Of a stretch of 64,000 nt of DNA, positions 42,016 through 50,949 are shown piece by piece. The translations under genes and the position numbers were made by a program. Position 1 is the stretch's first letter; each line of letters starts with the position of its first letter. Source of the stretch: a bacterium (GTDB lineage: Bacteria > Hinthialibacterota > Hinthialibacteria > OLB16). The DNA lies in contig JAJVIK010000008.1 of assembly GCA_022072055.1 (NCBI GenBank), positions 248,001 through 312,000 on the forward strand, given 5' to 3'. The notes under the pieces are model-generated. The model was not told the DNA's origin, made no database searches, and was given only the letters and a program-made list of their open reading frames with translations.

Positions 42016-45000
42016 AAGGCCTCAACCTATCCGAATGGGCAATCCGCCACAAGTCGCTTGTCATATATTTCATGTTGGTGAGCATCGTGGCCGGGGTCAG
42101 CGCTTATGTGAGCCTGGGGCGTAACGAAGACCCGGAATTCACGGTCAAAACGATCGTCGTCCAGACGCTTTGGCCCGGCGCGACCCAGGAAGAAACGATG
42201 CAGCAGGTGACCGACCGTATCGAGAAGAAGCTTCAGGAGACGCCCAATCTCTATTACTTGAAGAGCTATACGTTAGCCGGACAGTCGACCGTTTTCGTCA
42301 ACCTGCTTGAGTCCACCCCGAAGAAAGATGTTCCCGAGTTCAAGTATCAGATCCGCAAGAAAGTCGGCGACATCAAGCAAACTCTCCCGCAAGGGGTCGT
42401 GGGGCCGTTCTTCAACGACGAGTTCGGCGACACCTACGGGATCATCTATGGTTTTATGGCCGATGGCTTTTCACACCGGGAACTGCGCGATTATGTGGAG
42501 CAGGCACGCTCGCGCATGCTCCAGGTCAAGGATGTCTCCAAAGCGGAAATTCTGGGCGCCCAGGATGAACGGATCTATATCGAGTTTTCCACGCTTCGCC
42601 TGGCCGAACTCGGTATGGACCGCATGGAGTTGATCCAGGCGCTTGTCAGCCAAAACGCCGTCGTTCCTTCCGGTGTGATCCAGACCAAGAATGAATCCAT
42701 GCTCATGGATGTATCCGGCAGGTTTGAGTCCGAAAAAGACCTGCGCCAAGTCAATTTCGTTATCGGCGACGAATTGATGCGCCTGAGCGATATCGCAACC
42801 ATCACGCGCGGCTACGCCGATCCGCCTCAACCGATATTCCGGGTTAACGGCAAGGACGCCATAGGTCTCGCGCTCTCGATGCGCACAGGCGGCGACATTC
42901 TCGCGCTAGAAAAGAACCTGGACCAAGCGATAGAGGAAATCAAATCTGAGTTTCCGGTCGGGATCGAAACATTCCTGGTCTCCAATCAGCCCAAAGTGGT
43001 TCACCACGCCGTCTACGAATTCACGAAGTCGCTGTGGGAGGCGATCGCGATCGTCCTCTTCATCAGTTTTCTCAGCCTGGGCCTGCGCGCGGGCATGGTT
43101 GTGGCGACCTCGATTCCGTTGGTGCTCGCGATTGTGTTCGTCATCATGCAGGCGCTTGGGATCGATCTGCAGCGCATCTCGCTAGGAGCGCTCATCATTG
43201 CGTTAGGGCTGCTGGTCGATGACGCCATGATCACCATCGAGAGTATGGTCACCAAGCTGGAAGAGGGCTGGGATACCTCCCGCGCTGCGACCTTCGCCTA
43301 CACGTCAACAGCCTTTCCGATGCTCACCGGGACTGTCGTCACGATGCTTGGCTTCATGCCGATCGGCTTTGCCAAGAGCGATGCCGGTGAATACACCTTC
43401 ACGCTCTTCGCGGTCGTGGTTATCGCCTTACTCGTCTCATGGTTTGTCGCGGTGATTTTTTCCCCGCTCATCGGCACGATGATGCTGTCGCCCAAGCACA
43501 AGGGTGAACACGACAAGGGCGATCGGGTCGCGGCCCTGTTCCGGCGCTTGCTACGTCTTACCACGCGCCATTCGAAACTAACGCTCGGACTGACGATTCT
43601 GATTTTCTGCGTGTCATTGGGGCTGGCCCCGTTTGTGCCGAGCCAGTTCTTTCCCTCCTCGGACCGGCCCGAGCTGATCGTTGACCTGCGGCTCAGGCAT
43701 GACGCCTCGATCTACGCGACGGATAAGGCCTCGCAAAAGCTGGACGAAATCCTTCGGGGCGACCCCGATATCGTTCACTGGAGCTCCTACGTCGGACGCG
43801 GGGCGATCCGATTTTATCTACCCCTCGACGTGCAGTTGCAGAACGATTTCTTCGCGCAAACGGTCATCGTCACCAAGAGCTTGGAGGCTCGCGAGCTCGT
43901 CAAGAAACGCCTCGAAGACACGCTACGGCAAAACTTCCCGGAGGTGGTCGGGCGCGTGTTTCCTCTTGAACTCGGCCCCCCGGTGGGCTGGCCGGTGCAA
44001 TACCGGGTCAGCGGCGAAGATCCGTACAAAGTCCGCGAAATCGCCGACAAGGTGGCCCAGATCATGGGGACGAGCCCCGATCTGATAAATGTGAATTTCA
44101 ACTGGATGGAGCCGATTCGCAAGCTCAAGATCCGCGTCAACCAGGATGAAGCCAAGCAGCTGGGACTAAATTCGGCTGCTGTGGCTCAGGCGATCAACGC
44201 GGTCGTTTCGGGCATCCCCTCGACCCAAGTGCGCGACAGCATCTATCTGATCGATGTCGTGGTTCGGGCCCAGGAGTCCGAGCGCATGTCGCTGGAGACC
44301 ATCCGTACCCTGAAAATCCCGTTGCCGAACGGTCGATCCGTTCCGCTCGTGGAGCTGGCCAGCGTCGATTACGAACAGGATTTGCCCCTGATTTGGCGGC
44401 GGGACCGGCTGCCCACCCTGACAGTCCAGGCCGAGGTCAAGGAGGGCATGATGCCGGCGACCGCCGTGGATAGCCTGAAAGAAGGGATATCGGATTTGAG
44501 GAAACAACTGCCTCTCAATTACAAGATCGTTGATGGCGGTAGCGTTGAGGATAGCGCAAGGGCGCAGGCGTCCGTCTTGGCGGTCTTCCCGTTCATGATC
44601 ATCCTGATGATGACGGTTCTGATGATCCAGATGCAGAAATTCAGCCACATGTTCCTGGTCTGCAGCGTGGCGCCGCTGGGCGTCATCGGAGTCGTCCTTG
44701 CCTTGCTGGCCACGCAGAAGCCGATGGGGTTCGTCGCAATGCTGGGGGTCGTGGCGCTGATCGGCATGATCGTTCGCAACTCGGTCATCCTCGTTCACCA
44801 GATCGATGTCGAAAAAGAAAAGGGGCTTTCGGATTGGGACGCCGTCATCGAAGCCACTGTCCTCCGCTTCCGTCCGATCATGCTGACGGCGGTGGCGGCC
44901 ATCCTGGGCATGGCGCCCATCGCGCCCACCGTTTTCTGGGGTCCCATGTCCTACGCCATCATGGGTGGGCTGGCGGTAGCCACAGTGCTCACGCTGCTCT

Positions 45001-45077
45001 CTCTGCCTTCGCTTTATGTCATCTGGTTTAGAGTCCACGAAAAACAGACGCCAGAAAAAGAAGGAGCGGAATCATGA
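42012..45077 (+). CDS. RND family efflux pump permease (AcrB-like)
   Basis: A 1021-residue inner-membrane proton antiporter with the typical 12-TM layout and two large periplasmic loops. Seen: LVSIVAGVSAYVSLGRNEDPEFTVK, the TM4 segment ALIIALGLLVDDAMITIE with the paired Asp residues needed for proton relay, and the C-terminal GFVAMLGVVALIGMIVRNSV and LRFRPIMLTAVAAILGM. The TM4 Asp pair points to the HAE/multidrug group rather than heavy-metal CzcA, which has a different TM4 signature. Substrate unknown. Confidence 0.95.
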   Translation: MKGLNLSEWAIRHKSLVIYFMLVSIVAGVSAYVSLGRNEDPEFTVKTIVVQTLWPGATQEETMQQVTDRIEKKLQETPNLYYLKSYTLAGQSTVFVNLLESTPKKDVPEFKYQIRKKVGDIKQTLPQGVVGPFFNDEFGDTYGIIYGFMADGFSHRELRDYVEQARSRMLQVKDVSKAEILGAQDERIYIEFSTLRLAELGMDRMELIQALVSQNAVVPSGVIQTKNESMLMDVSGRFESEKDLRQVNFVIGDELMRLSDIATITRGYADPPQPIFRVNGKDAIGLALSMRTGGDILALEKNLDQAIEEIKSEFPVGIETFLVSNQPKVVHHAVYEFTKSLWEAIAIVLFISFLSLGLRAGMVVATSIPLVLAIVFVIMQALGIDLQRISLGALIIALGLLVDDAMITIESMVTKLEEGWDTSRAATFAYTSTAFPMLTGTVVTMLGFMPIGFAKSDAGEYTFTLFAVVVIALLVSWFVAVIFSPLIGTMMLSPKHKGEHDKGDRVAALFRRLLRLTTRHSKLTLGLTILIFCVSLGLAPFVPSQFFPSSDRPELIVDLRLRHDASIYATDKASQKLDEILRGDPDIVHWSSYVGRGAIRFYLPLDVQLQNDFFAQTVIVTKSLEARELVKKRLEDTLRQNFPEVVGRVFPLELGPPVGWPVQYRVSGEDPYKVREIADKVAQIMGTSPDLINVNFNWMEPIRKLKIRVNQDEAKQLGLNSAAVAQAINAVVSGIPSTQVRDSIYLIDVVVRAQESERMSLETIRTLKIPLPNGRSVPLVELASVDYEQDLPLIWRRDRLPTLTVQAEVKEGMMPATAVDSLKEGISDLRKQLPLNYKIVDGGSVEDSARAQASVLAVFPFMIILMMTVLMIQMQKFSHMFLVCSVAPLGVIGVVLALLATQKPMGFVAMLGVVALIGMIVRNSVILVHQIDVEKEKGLSDWDAVIEATVLRFRPIMLTAVAAILGMAPIAPTVFWGPMSYAIMGGLAVATVLTLLSLPSLYVIWFRVHEKQTPEKEGAES

Positions 45078-46039
45078 GCCGCACGCTGACAACCGAACCG
45101 AGCCGGCATATGGGCGATTTCGAGACAAGCGGGATCGAACTCCGCCTCCGCCATTCCGTGCGCCTTGGCATTTGGAAACGACTGTTGTGGCGTTTTGTAC
45201 CAGCCGCGCTGATGTTTGTGATCCTCGGTTCAGCGCTGCTTGAGGCGGCGAAGCGGATTCCACCAGTCGGTGGCGCGCTTCAGTCGCCCGCCATCGTATT
45301 GTTGTTCACTGTCGCGATTCTGTTTCCGTTGATCGTCCTCTCCGCCAGGAAAGTGCTCGCCTTGACGGTCGGTTTTGAAATGGCGCATCTGGAACTGCTC
45401 GGAGTCTTGAGCAGCGCCATCGCGAAGCGCGACGACGCCACCGAGGAGCACAATCTCCGGGTCGCCATCATGGCCGTTCACTTGGCGGTCGCCGCCGGAT
45501 TAGACCCGCGCCTGATCCGGGGTCTATTCGTCGGCGCTTTGCTGCACGACATCGGAAAAATCGGAGTTCCCGACGGTATCCTTCTCAAACCTGGAAAGCT
45601 CTCGCCGGATGAACGGCGGGAAATGGAACGACACGTCGTTTACGGAGACGAGATCCTCCAAGACTCGACTTGGCTTCACGGGGCGGGCCGGGTGGTCCAT
45701 TGCCACCACGAGCGCTTCGACGGAGGCGGCTACCCCGAGGGGAGAAAGGGGTTCGAGATTCCGCCAGAAGCGCGGCTTTTCGCAATCGTGGATACGTTTG
45801 ACGCCCTGACCTCCGAGCGTCCTTACAAACAGCCAATAGGATTGGAGGGGGCATTGCGCATAATGGAGCGCGAACGAGGCGCGCATTTCGATCCGGCCTA
45901 TCTGGACGCTTTCAAGAAAATAGCAGGGGCCTTGTATACCAAAGTCGTGTCCATCGGGTCAGAAGACCTCAAGGAATTGGTTTTGGAGTTAATTGAGAGG
46001 TACTACACCAAAGTTGATCCGAGAAGGCTTGAAATATGA
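45074..46039 (+). CDS. Membrane HD-GYP domain phosphodiesterase
   Basis: A 321-residue protein with two N-terminal TM helices (LWRFVPAALMFVILGSALLE and IVLLFTVAILFPLIVLSA) and a C-terminal HD-GYP domain: EEHNLRVAIMAVHLA, LLHDIGKIGVPDGILLKPG, VVHCHHERFDGGGYPEG, AIVDTFDALTSERPYK. All metal ligands and the GYP motif are present, so cyclic-di-GMP hydrolysis is likely. It overlaps the RND permease by 4 bp. A c-di-GMP phosphodiesterase inside an efflux operon suggests coupling of export to signalling, which is inference. Confidence 0.92.
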   Translation: MSRTLTTEPSRHMGDFETSGIELRLRHSVRLGIWKRLLWRFVPAALMFVILGSALLEAAKRIPPVGGALQSPAIVLLFTVAILFPLIVLSARKVLALTVGFEMAHLELLGVLSSAIAKRDDATEEHNLRVAIMAVHLAVAAGLDPRLIRGLFVGALLHDIGKIGVPDGILLKPGKLSPDERREMERHVVYGDEILQDSTWLHGAGRVVHCHHERFDGGGYPEGRKGFEIPPEARLFAIVDTFDALTSERPYKQPIGLEGALRIMERERGAHFDPAYLDAFKKIAGALYTKVVSIGSEDLKELVLELIERYYTKVDPRRLEI

Positions 46040-46607
46040 CTCGCATCCGCGCAGCAGGCTCGGCATCCGCTTTCGCATTGCGGGGCCGGCGCAAGCAGAG
46101 TCCTCACAGTCGGATCGGTTTGCGATCTCAAAGAGACCAGACGACCCGATGAAACCGAGACCACAACACCCCCAAACCCAAGCGACCCACCGGCCCGAAT
46201 TCCGCGAGGCCGATAACCCCATCAGTAAAAACCCACCCAACCCCTCGGCAACGGCAACCGTTGCCCCTTTTTTCCCGCCCTGGAGGCCCCACTTCCAGAG
46301 CGGAAAAGAAGGACAGAGCCATTTGATCAGAGACCGTTTCGGGTCGTGCGGAAGGATCTCGGAAAAGACATCAATTGGCCTGACAAAGCGCGAGCGGCTT
46401 ATTGAGATTTCGTAAAGGACCGCCCGATGTTCCCATTGCCACTCGTCAGTCATTTTTTTCACGAGTGCAATTTTAGTGCAATTTTGCCCTTCGCAAGGGT
46501 CGTTTTTGCGCCGTGCAGGGGTGGTGTGAACGTGGCCCAGTTCTCGATTCACTGGGGAATCCTCGATTTTTCGAGGAATTGGAGGGGGTTTTCAGTGCCC
46601 GAATCCC
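46040..46607. other. Gene-free right end of island A
   Basis: No credible gene (a 187-residue antisense open frame has no family features). The last about 130 bp are clearly similar to 55584-55726 at the right end of island B. They include AGGGGTGGTG, GAACGTGGC and the hairpin CCTCGA-N4-TCGAGG (46561-46576), which ends 32 bp from the att repeat in both places. These are probably integrase/accessory-factor arm sites or a conserved island-end element. Confidence 0.6.
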
Positions 46608-46653
46608 CTTCCCAAGCTGAGGGTCGCGGGTTCGAGCCCCGTTTCCCGCTCCA
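46608..46653 (+). repeat. Internal 46-bp att repeat (tRNA-Gly 3' end copy)
   Basis: Identical over 46 bp to 28091-28136. It lacks the 5' half of the tRNA, so it is not a functional tRNA gene. It forms the junction between islands A and B, directly next to the truncated integrase. Confidence 0.9.
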
Positions 46654-46669
46654 TTTAACCTCAGCAAAC

Positions 46670-47341
46670 TCAAGGTCTTCTGCCGGTTGACCTACAAGCC
46701 CTAATCGATCCGGACACCTTGGTTTTGCCATTTTGTTGCCATTTTTTTCCAAGTCCCAGTAAGGCTGCTTCCACTCTGGCCACGACTTGCGTCCGGAAGC
46801 GTTCCTGAAGGTCGTCCTCACTGGGCGTGACATAGTGCTTGTCGGTCACTGACTTCGCGCTATGTCCCAGGTACCGCTCCAACGCGTAGCCGCCCCAACC
46901 CTCCCGGATGGCTTCTGTTGGAAGAGTCCGCCTCAAGCCTTTCGGCTCAACCTCTCGACCGGGAAACACCTTCCGTAGGCAACGGCCAATCGCCTTGGCG
47001 TACGAAGTCTGGTCTTCGTACGCCGCCATGATTCTATCCCCGTTGCGAGGAGCTGACTTAAGGACCGACAAGACCCGCGTTGGCAACGGCAGCCTGCGAA
47101 CTGAAGACAGGTTCTTCACGACTCCGTCCACCGTGATGAAGCCTCTTTCCAGATCAACCCGCTCCCAGCGAAGTCTCCAGGCTTCGCGCAATCTCAACCC
47201 ACAAAGGCCTTGAGGAGCCACGCCCGGTGCAAGGTTCCTCCACAGATCATCCCTTTCGAGGCAAGCCAGGAACTCACTTATCAAAAACCGAGAATCTGTC
47301 CAAAGAACACCAAGGGGTTCCCACAACGGGATGAATATCAA
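46670..47341 (-). pseudogene. Tyrosine recombinase (phage-type integrase), N-terminally truncated
   Basis: The frame encodes only the catalytic domain: LRLREAWRLRWERVDLERG (first Arg), KGLRRTLPTEAI (HxxR box with Lys at the His position), ERYLGHSAKSV (Gly-His) and the nucleophile Tyr in VTDKHYVTP. The SAM-like core-binding and arm-binding domains (about 150-200 residues) are missing, and the first 30 residues are not convincing integrase sequence. It ends 16 bp from the att repeat and reads toward it, as island integrases normally do. It is the probable original integrase, now inactive. Confidence 0.8.
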
Positions 47342-47429
47342 TCAAAGGGTGATTGCCATACATGGACTTCACATAACAGGTAGCTCGACCAGGATTACGA
47401 CCTCGCTTGACGCACCTTGTCGATGCCGT

Positions 47430-49043
47430 TCAGCCAGCCTTTCTTAACCCCATCTTCTTCATTCGAGATACCAAAGTGGTGGGTTTCAATCCTAATAGAA
47501 TCGCTGCGCCATCCGCCCCATAGATTTTCCAGTTGGTGGCTCTTAAAGCAGCCAGATAATTGTCGCGTTCGCGTCTCCGCATTTCCTCCTCCGAGACAAT
47601 TTCGGCCTCTGCCAGAGAGGTCAATGAAACTTTTGGATCGGAATCGTCGTCCTCCGGTAAGTCGAGGGAGAGCCCGCCGCGACGGGACCTTATCACAGCC
47701 CTTTCGATAACGTTTTGGAACTCGCGGATGTTGCCCGGCCAATCGTAGCGCTGAAGTTTATAGAGGTGATTCCTCGTCAAACGAGGTTCAGGCAAGTTCA
47801 GTCGCTTCGCGGACTGCTCCAGGAAATGTCGGGCAAGGAGCGGGATGTCTTCCTTCCGCTTGCGCAGGGGAACGATGTCGATTGGAAATACGTTGAGGCG
47901 ATAGTAGAGATCGGATCGAAATCGACCCGCTTCCACCTCCTCGCGCAAGTTCCGATTGGTAGCTGCAATCAGGCGTATGTCGACTTTTCGAGTCCGCTCC
48001 TCTCCCACTCGCTCGAATTCCCCTTCCTGTAACGACCGCAGGAGTTTGCTCTGTAGATCGAGTGGGATTTCTCCGACTTCATCCAGGAAGAGCGTTCCCC
48101 CATTGGCAAGTTCGAAACGGCCGACTCGGTCTCTCACCGCTCCAGTAAAACTTCCCTTGACGTGGCCAAAAAACTCGCTTTCATAAAGTTCCCGGGGGAT
48201 CGATGCACAATTGACCTTGATGAGGGGGCGGTTTGATCGCGAGCTGCGGCGGTGGATTTCGCGGGCAACCAATTCCTTTCCAGTTCCACTCTCACCCAGA
48301 ATTAGAACGGTGGAGTCGGTTGGCGCCACTAGATCGATCTGTTGCGCAATCGACTGAAGCGCGGGACTGTGACCGACCATTTCTCCGAAAGCATGCGTCT
48401 GTTGTACTTCTTCCTGGAGATACTCGTTCTCGAGCTCTAATTGTTCACGCAGGGACTGAATCTCCTCCCACGCTCTCGCGTTCGCGATCGCCGAGGCGGC
48501 GTGATCGGCGATCATCCGCATCCAATCCAGACAGGCATCTCCGATGCGCGTTCGACTAAAGAGTCCGAGGACCCCCATCACTTCACCGCGATGAATTAAA
48601 GGTTGCCCTCCGAAACCCCGCACGCCCTCGGCCTCCACCCAATCCGGCCGCGCTACCCACTCGCTTTCCACCGAGAGGTCCGGAACCTCGAGCGGCTGGC
48701 CGGTCGCGGCAATCCGGCCCACTTTCCGAACACCGATCGGAAAGCGTCGAAAATCTCCATTCAGACGGCGACACCTGTCGTCCGGATCCACGATGGAGTT
48801 ACCCGCTCCGGCGACTAGATGAAGACAGAAAGACCGGTCGGGACACTCTTTGGCGAGCGGACAGGTTTCGCACCCTTCTCCGGGACGGATTAACCAAATT
48901 CGTGCCAGGACAACCTCCGGCGCCGCACTGAGTCGGGTGACGATAAGGTCGAGCAGACTTTCCAGGTGATGCTCCTGGGCCAAATCGAGTATTAGCCGCT
49001 TCGGGTCCGAGAAGAGAGGAGACGTTTTGGGGAATTCGACCAT
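47430..49043 (-). CDS. Sigma-54-dependent GAF-AAA+-Fis regulator of the AhpD/dehalogenase/SDR operon
   Basis: A 537-residue enhancer-binding protein from the ATG at 49043. The frame opens at 49142, but a longer start would cover the palindromic sites. N-terminal GAF domain with a Cys-rich insert ([16 protein letters not shown]) that could bind a metal or sense redox. AAA+ domain with [20 protein letters not shown] (variant of GAFTGA), [11 protein letters not shown] and [19 protein letters not shown]-terminal Fis HTH with [20 protein letters not shown]. Divergent from a -24/-12 promoter, so it probably activates the operon starting at 49258. Confidence 0.9.
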   Translation of the reverse strand: MVEFPKTSPLFSDPKRLILDLAQEHHLESLLDLIVTRLSAAPEVVLARIWLIRPGEGCETCPLAKECPDRSFCLHLVAGAGNSIVDPDDRCRRLNGDFRRFPIGVRKVGRIAATGQPLEVPDLSVESEWVARPDWVEAEGVRGFGGQPLIHRGEVMGVLGLFSRTRIGDACLDWMRMIADHAASAIANARAWEEIQSLREQLELENEYLQEEVQQTHAFGEMVGHSPALQSIAQQIDLVAPTDSTVLILGESGTGKELVAREIHRRSSRSNRPLIKVNCASIPRELYESEFFGHVKGSFTGAVRDRVGRFELANGGTLFLDEVGEIPLDLQSKLLRSLQEGEFERVGEERTRKVDIRLIAATNRNLREEVEAGRFRSDLYYRLNVFPIDIVPLRKRKEDIPLLARHFLEQSAKRLNLPEPRLTRNHLYKLQRYDWPGNIREFQNVIERAVIRSRRGGLSLDLPEDDDSDPKVSLTSLAEAEIVSEEEMRRRERDNYLAALRATNWKIYGADGAAILLGLKPTTLVSRMKKMGLRKAG

Positions 49044-49086
49044 TCCCAAAGCTAACACGAAATATCGAGAAATGGCAACGAAACTC

Positions 49087-49109
49087 CGTTGTCCAACGAG
49101 ACATCGTTG
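49087..49109. promoter_or_regulatory. Overlapping palindromes, candidate enhancer site
   Basis: CGTTGTCCAACG (49087-49098) and CAACGAGACATCGTTG (49094-49109) are both perfect inverted repeats that share the CAACG half-site. They lie 44 bp upstream of the regulator ATG and about 70-90 bp upstream of the -24 element on the other strand. Confidence 0.6.
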
Positions 49110-49176
49110 CGGATGAACCTCAAACGATGTGACTTTAACCAATTGTGACTATTGGACTTATCGGTCTCCTACATGG

Positions 49177-49193
49177 TTGGCACGAACCCCGCA
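49177..49193 (+). promoter_or_regulatory. Sigma-54 (-24/-12) promoter
   Basis: TTGGCACGAACCCCGCA carries the invariant GG (49179-49180) and GC (49191-49192) at the -24/-12 spacing with a perfect TGGCACG half. It drives the operon starting at 49258, whose activator is encoded divergently. Confidence 0.75.
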
Positions 49194-49257
49194 CTAATGG
49201 GAAGCAAGTCGGCCAGAGATTCCTGGCGGTCATCCAAAAAGAAAGTGGGAAAAACTC

Positions 49258-49842
49258 ATGAAGAGACTTCAAGCGATCTCAATCGACCAAGCGACCGGTA
49301 AAGCGAAGGAACTCCTTTCGGGCGTCAAAGCAGAACTCGGTAGGCCTCCCAACCTCCTGCAGGTGATGGCCAACTCACCCGCCGTGTTGGACGCCTACCT
49401 CCGTTTCAGCGCGGCGCTCCAATCCGGCGAACTCTCGGCCAAAGACCGCGAACGCATCGCTCTCGCGGTGGGAGAAGCGAACGCGTGCGAGTACTGCCTT
49501 TCCGCTCACTCCGCGATTGCGAAAAGCGTGGGGCTGACCCCCGATCAGATTGTGTGCGCGAGGCAAGCGCGGCAAGAAGACTCCAGGACAGAGGCACTGC
49601 TTCGATTCGCCCGAGCCGTGGTGGACCACCGGGGCGAAGTATCCGACGAGTCTTTCGAGGCCGTACGGGGCGCGGGTTGGAGCGATGGAGAGATCGCCGA
49701 GGTCGTCGCGAACGTCGCTCTCAACATCTTTACCAACTACATCAACCACGTTGCGGGAACGGAGATTGATTTTCCGATTGCCCTCCCACTGGAAGCAACA
49801 AACTCGGGCTGTTGTTCTAAGGAAAGAGCTTGCGCGGCCTAA
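49258..49842 (+). CDS. Carboxymuconolactone decarboxylase/AhpD-like protein
   Basis: A 194-residue protein of the CMD/AhpD superfamily. The AhpD-type redox motif is intact: Glu and Cys77-x-x-Cys80 with His84 in ANACEYCLSAHSAI. A second conserved segment is VALNIFTNYINHVAGTEIDFP. Relatives act as alkylhydroperoxidases. The C-terminus adds a Cys pair (SGCCSKE) of unknown meaning. It is the first gene after the sigma-54 promoter, followed by an exported hydrolase and an SDR. Confidence 0.9.
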   Translation: MKRLQAISIDQATGKAKELLSGVKAELGRPPNLLQVMANSPAVLDAYLRFSAALQSGELSAKDRERIALAVGEANACEYCLSAHSAIAKSVGLTPDQIVCARQARQEDSRTEALLRFARAVVDHRGEVSDESFEAVRGAGWSDGEIAEVVANVALNIFTNYINHVAGTEIDFPIALPLEATNSGCCSKERACAA

Positions 49843-49912
49843 GTCGTCATGCCGCGCCCAATGGAAGAGGAAGTCCCACCGGTTCGAACCATGAATTCAA
49901 GGAGAAAGACAA

Positions 49913-50932
49913 ATGAGCCATTACCATACAAAGGCGATCGTCCTGTTCTTGTCGATCGCATCCTTCACATTCGCCCAGTCCGGGCTCTCGTCTCATGCCG
50001 CGCAGGCCGACCCGGGAAACGGAGTCCGCTATAAGACTGTCGAGGTCCAAGGGCTCGATATTTTCTATCGCGAAGCCGGATCCAAAGACAATCCAACGCT
50101 GCTTCTGCTTCACGGCTTTCCGACCTCTTCGCATATGTTCCGTGATTTGATCCCCCGATTATCCGATCTCTTTCACCTTGTGGCGCCGGATTACCCCGGT
50201 TTCGGATACAGCTCCGCGCCGACTGTCAATGAGTTCGAATACTCCTTTGACAATCTTGCGGATTTGATGGAGAAGTTCACGGCCGCTGTGAGTTTGGAAT
50301 CGTACAGCCTCTACCTGATGGATTACGGCGCGCCGATCGGGTTTCGTCTTGCGACCCGTCATCCTGAAAAGGTGGAATCCCTCATCATCCAAAATGGAAA
50401 CGCCTACGAAGAGGGACTCCGCGAGTTCTGGGACCCGCTTCGGGCCTATTGGAAGGAGAAGACCGAAATCAACGCCGCGCCATTGAGAGACTTGCTTACA
50501 ATGGAAGCCACAAAGTGGCAGTACACTCAAGGGGTAGGCGACATCGAGAGGATCAGCCCGGACACGTGGGGGCATGTCCAACCGCTCCTGGAGCGTCCCG
50601 GAAATAGAGCGATTCAACTGGAACTGTTTTATAGTTACGGTTCCAATCCGCCACTCTATCCGATTTGGCAAGCGTACTTTAGAAAGTATCAGCCGCCGAC
50701 TCTGGTCGTGTGGGGGAAGAACGATCCGATCTTTCCCGCCGAAGGGGCGTACCCGTACAAGCGGGATCTCCAAAATATCGAATTCCATCTGTTGGATACC
50801 GGACATTTCGCGCTTGAAGAGGATGGCGATTTCATCGCCCAAGCCATTCGCCGCTTCCTCGTGAACGGGCCTGAACAGGGTCAGGCGCCAGGTAACCAAC
50901 GAGATCAAACGGCGCGGAAAGATTACCAATGA
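49913..50932 (+). CDS. Exported alpha/beta hydrolase, haloalkane-dehalogenase-like
   Basis: A 339-residue protein with an N-terminal signal peptide ([15 protein letters not shown], cleavage near SSHAAQA). The core has [14 protein letters not shown] (oxyanion region) and nucleophile elbow [11 protein letters not shown] with Asp137. Asp271 (GKNDPIF) and His298 (DTGHFAL) complete the triad. An Asp nucleophile followed by xGxPIG is typical of haloalkane dehalogenases and epoxide hydrolases, not esterases. The cap ([10 protein letters not shown]) fits the dehalogenase-like group. AAGGAG precedes the ATG. Substrate is not deducible. Confidence 0.88.
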   Translation: MSHYHTKAIVLFLSIASFTFAQSGLSSHAAQADPGNGVRYKTVEVQGLDIFYREAGSKDNPTLLLLHGFPTSSHMFRDLIPRLSDLFHLVAPDYPGFGYSSAPTVNEFEYSFDNLADLMEKFTAAVSLESYSLYLMDYGAPIGFRLATRHPEKVESLIIQNGNAYEEGLREFWDPLRAYWKEKTEINAAPLRDLLTMEATKWQYTQGVGDIERISPDTWGHVQPLLERPGNRAIQLELFYSYGSNPPLYPIWQAYFRKYQPPTLVVWGKNDPIFPAEGAYPYKRDLQNIEFHLLDTGHFALEEDGDFIAQAIRRFLVNGPEQGQAPGNQRDQTARKDYQ

Positions 50933-50949
50933 ACGAAAGGAGAACTATC

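Larger units (their letters stand above)
28091..46653. mobile_element. Genomic island A, integrated in tRNA-Gly
   Basis: Bounded by the tRNA 3' end (28091-28136) and an identical 46-bp copy (46608-46653). It carries an IS66 scar, the CHAT/kinase/WD40 giant, its divergent partner and sigma factor, a truncated dockerin/CARDB protein with an IS3 fragment, and a sigma-54/RND/HD-GYP cluster. No integrase gene remains inside this unit. It may have been mobilised in trans, or the two islands may once have been one element. Confidence 0.75.

Noticed and set aside
45989-46552. 187-residue minus-strand open frame
   Set aside because: Overlaps the HD-GYP 3' end and the conserved island-end DNA, with no recognisable domain.
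46608-46653. Additional tRNA-Gly gene
   Set aside because: Only the 3' 46 bp are present; the acceptor 5' strand, D-arm and half of the anticodon arm are missing.
46473-46833. Minus-strand open frames containing a GNGARTRDPQLGK-like peptide
   Set aside because: This peptide is the well-known false translation of a tRNA 3' end; it coincides with the att repeat at 46608-46653.
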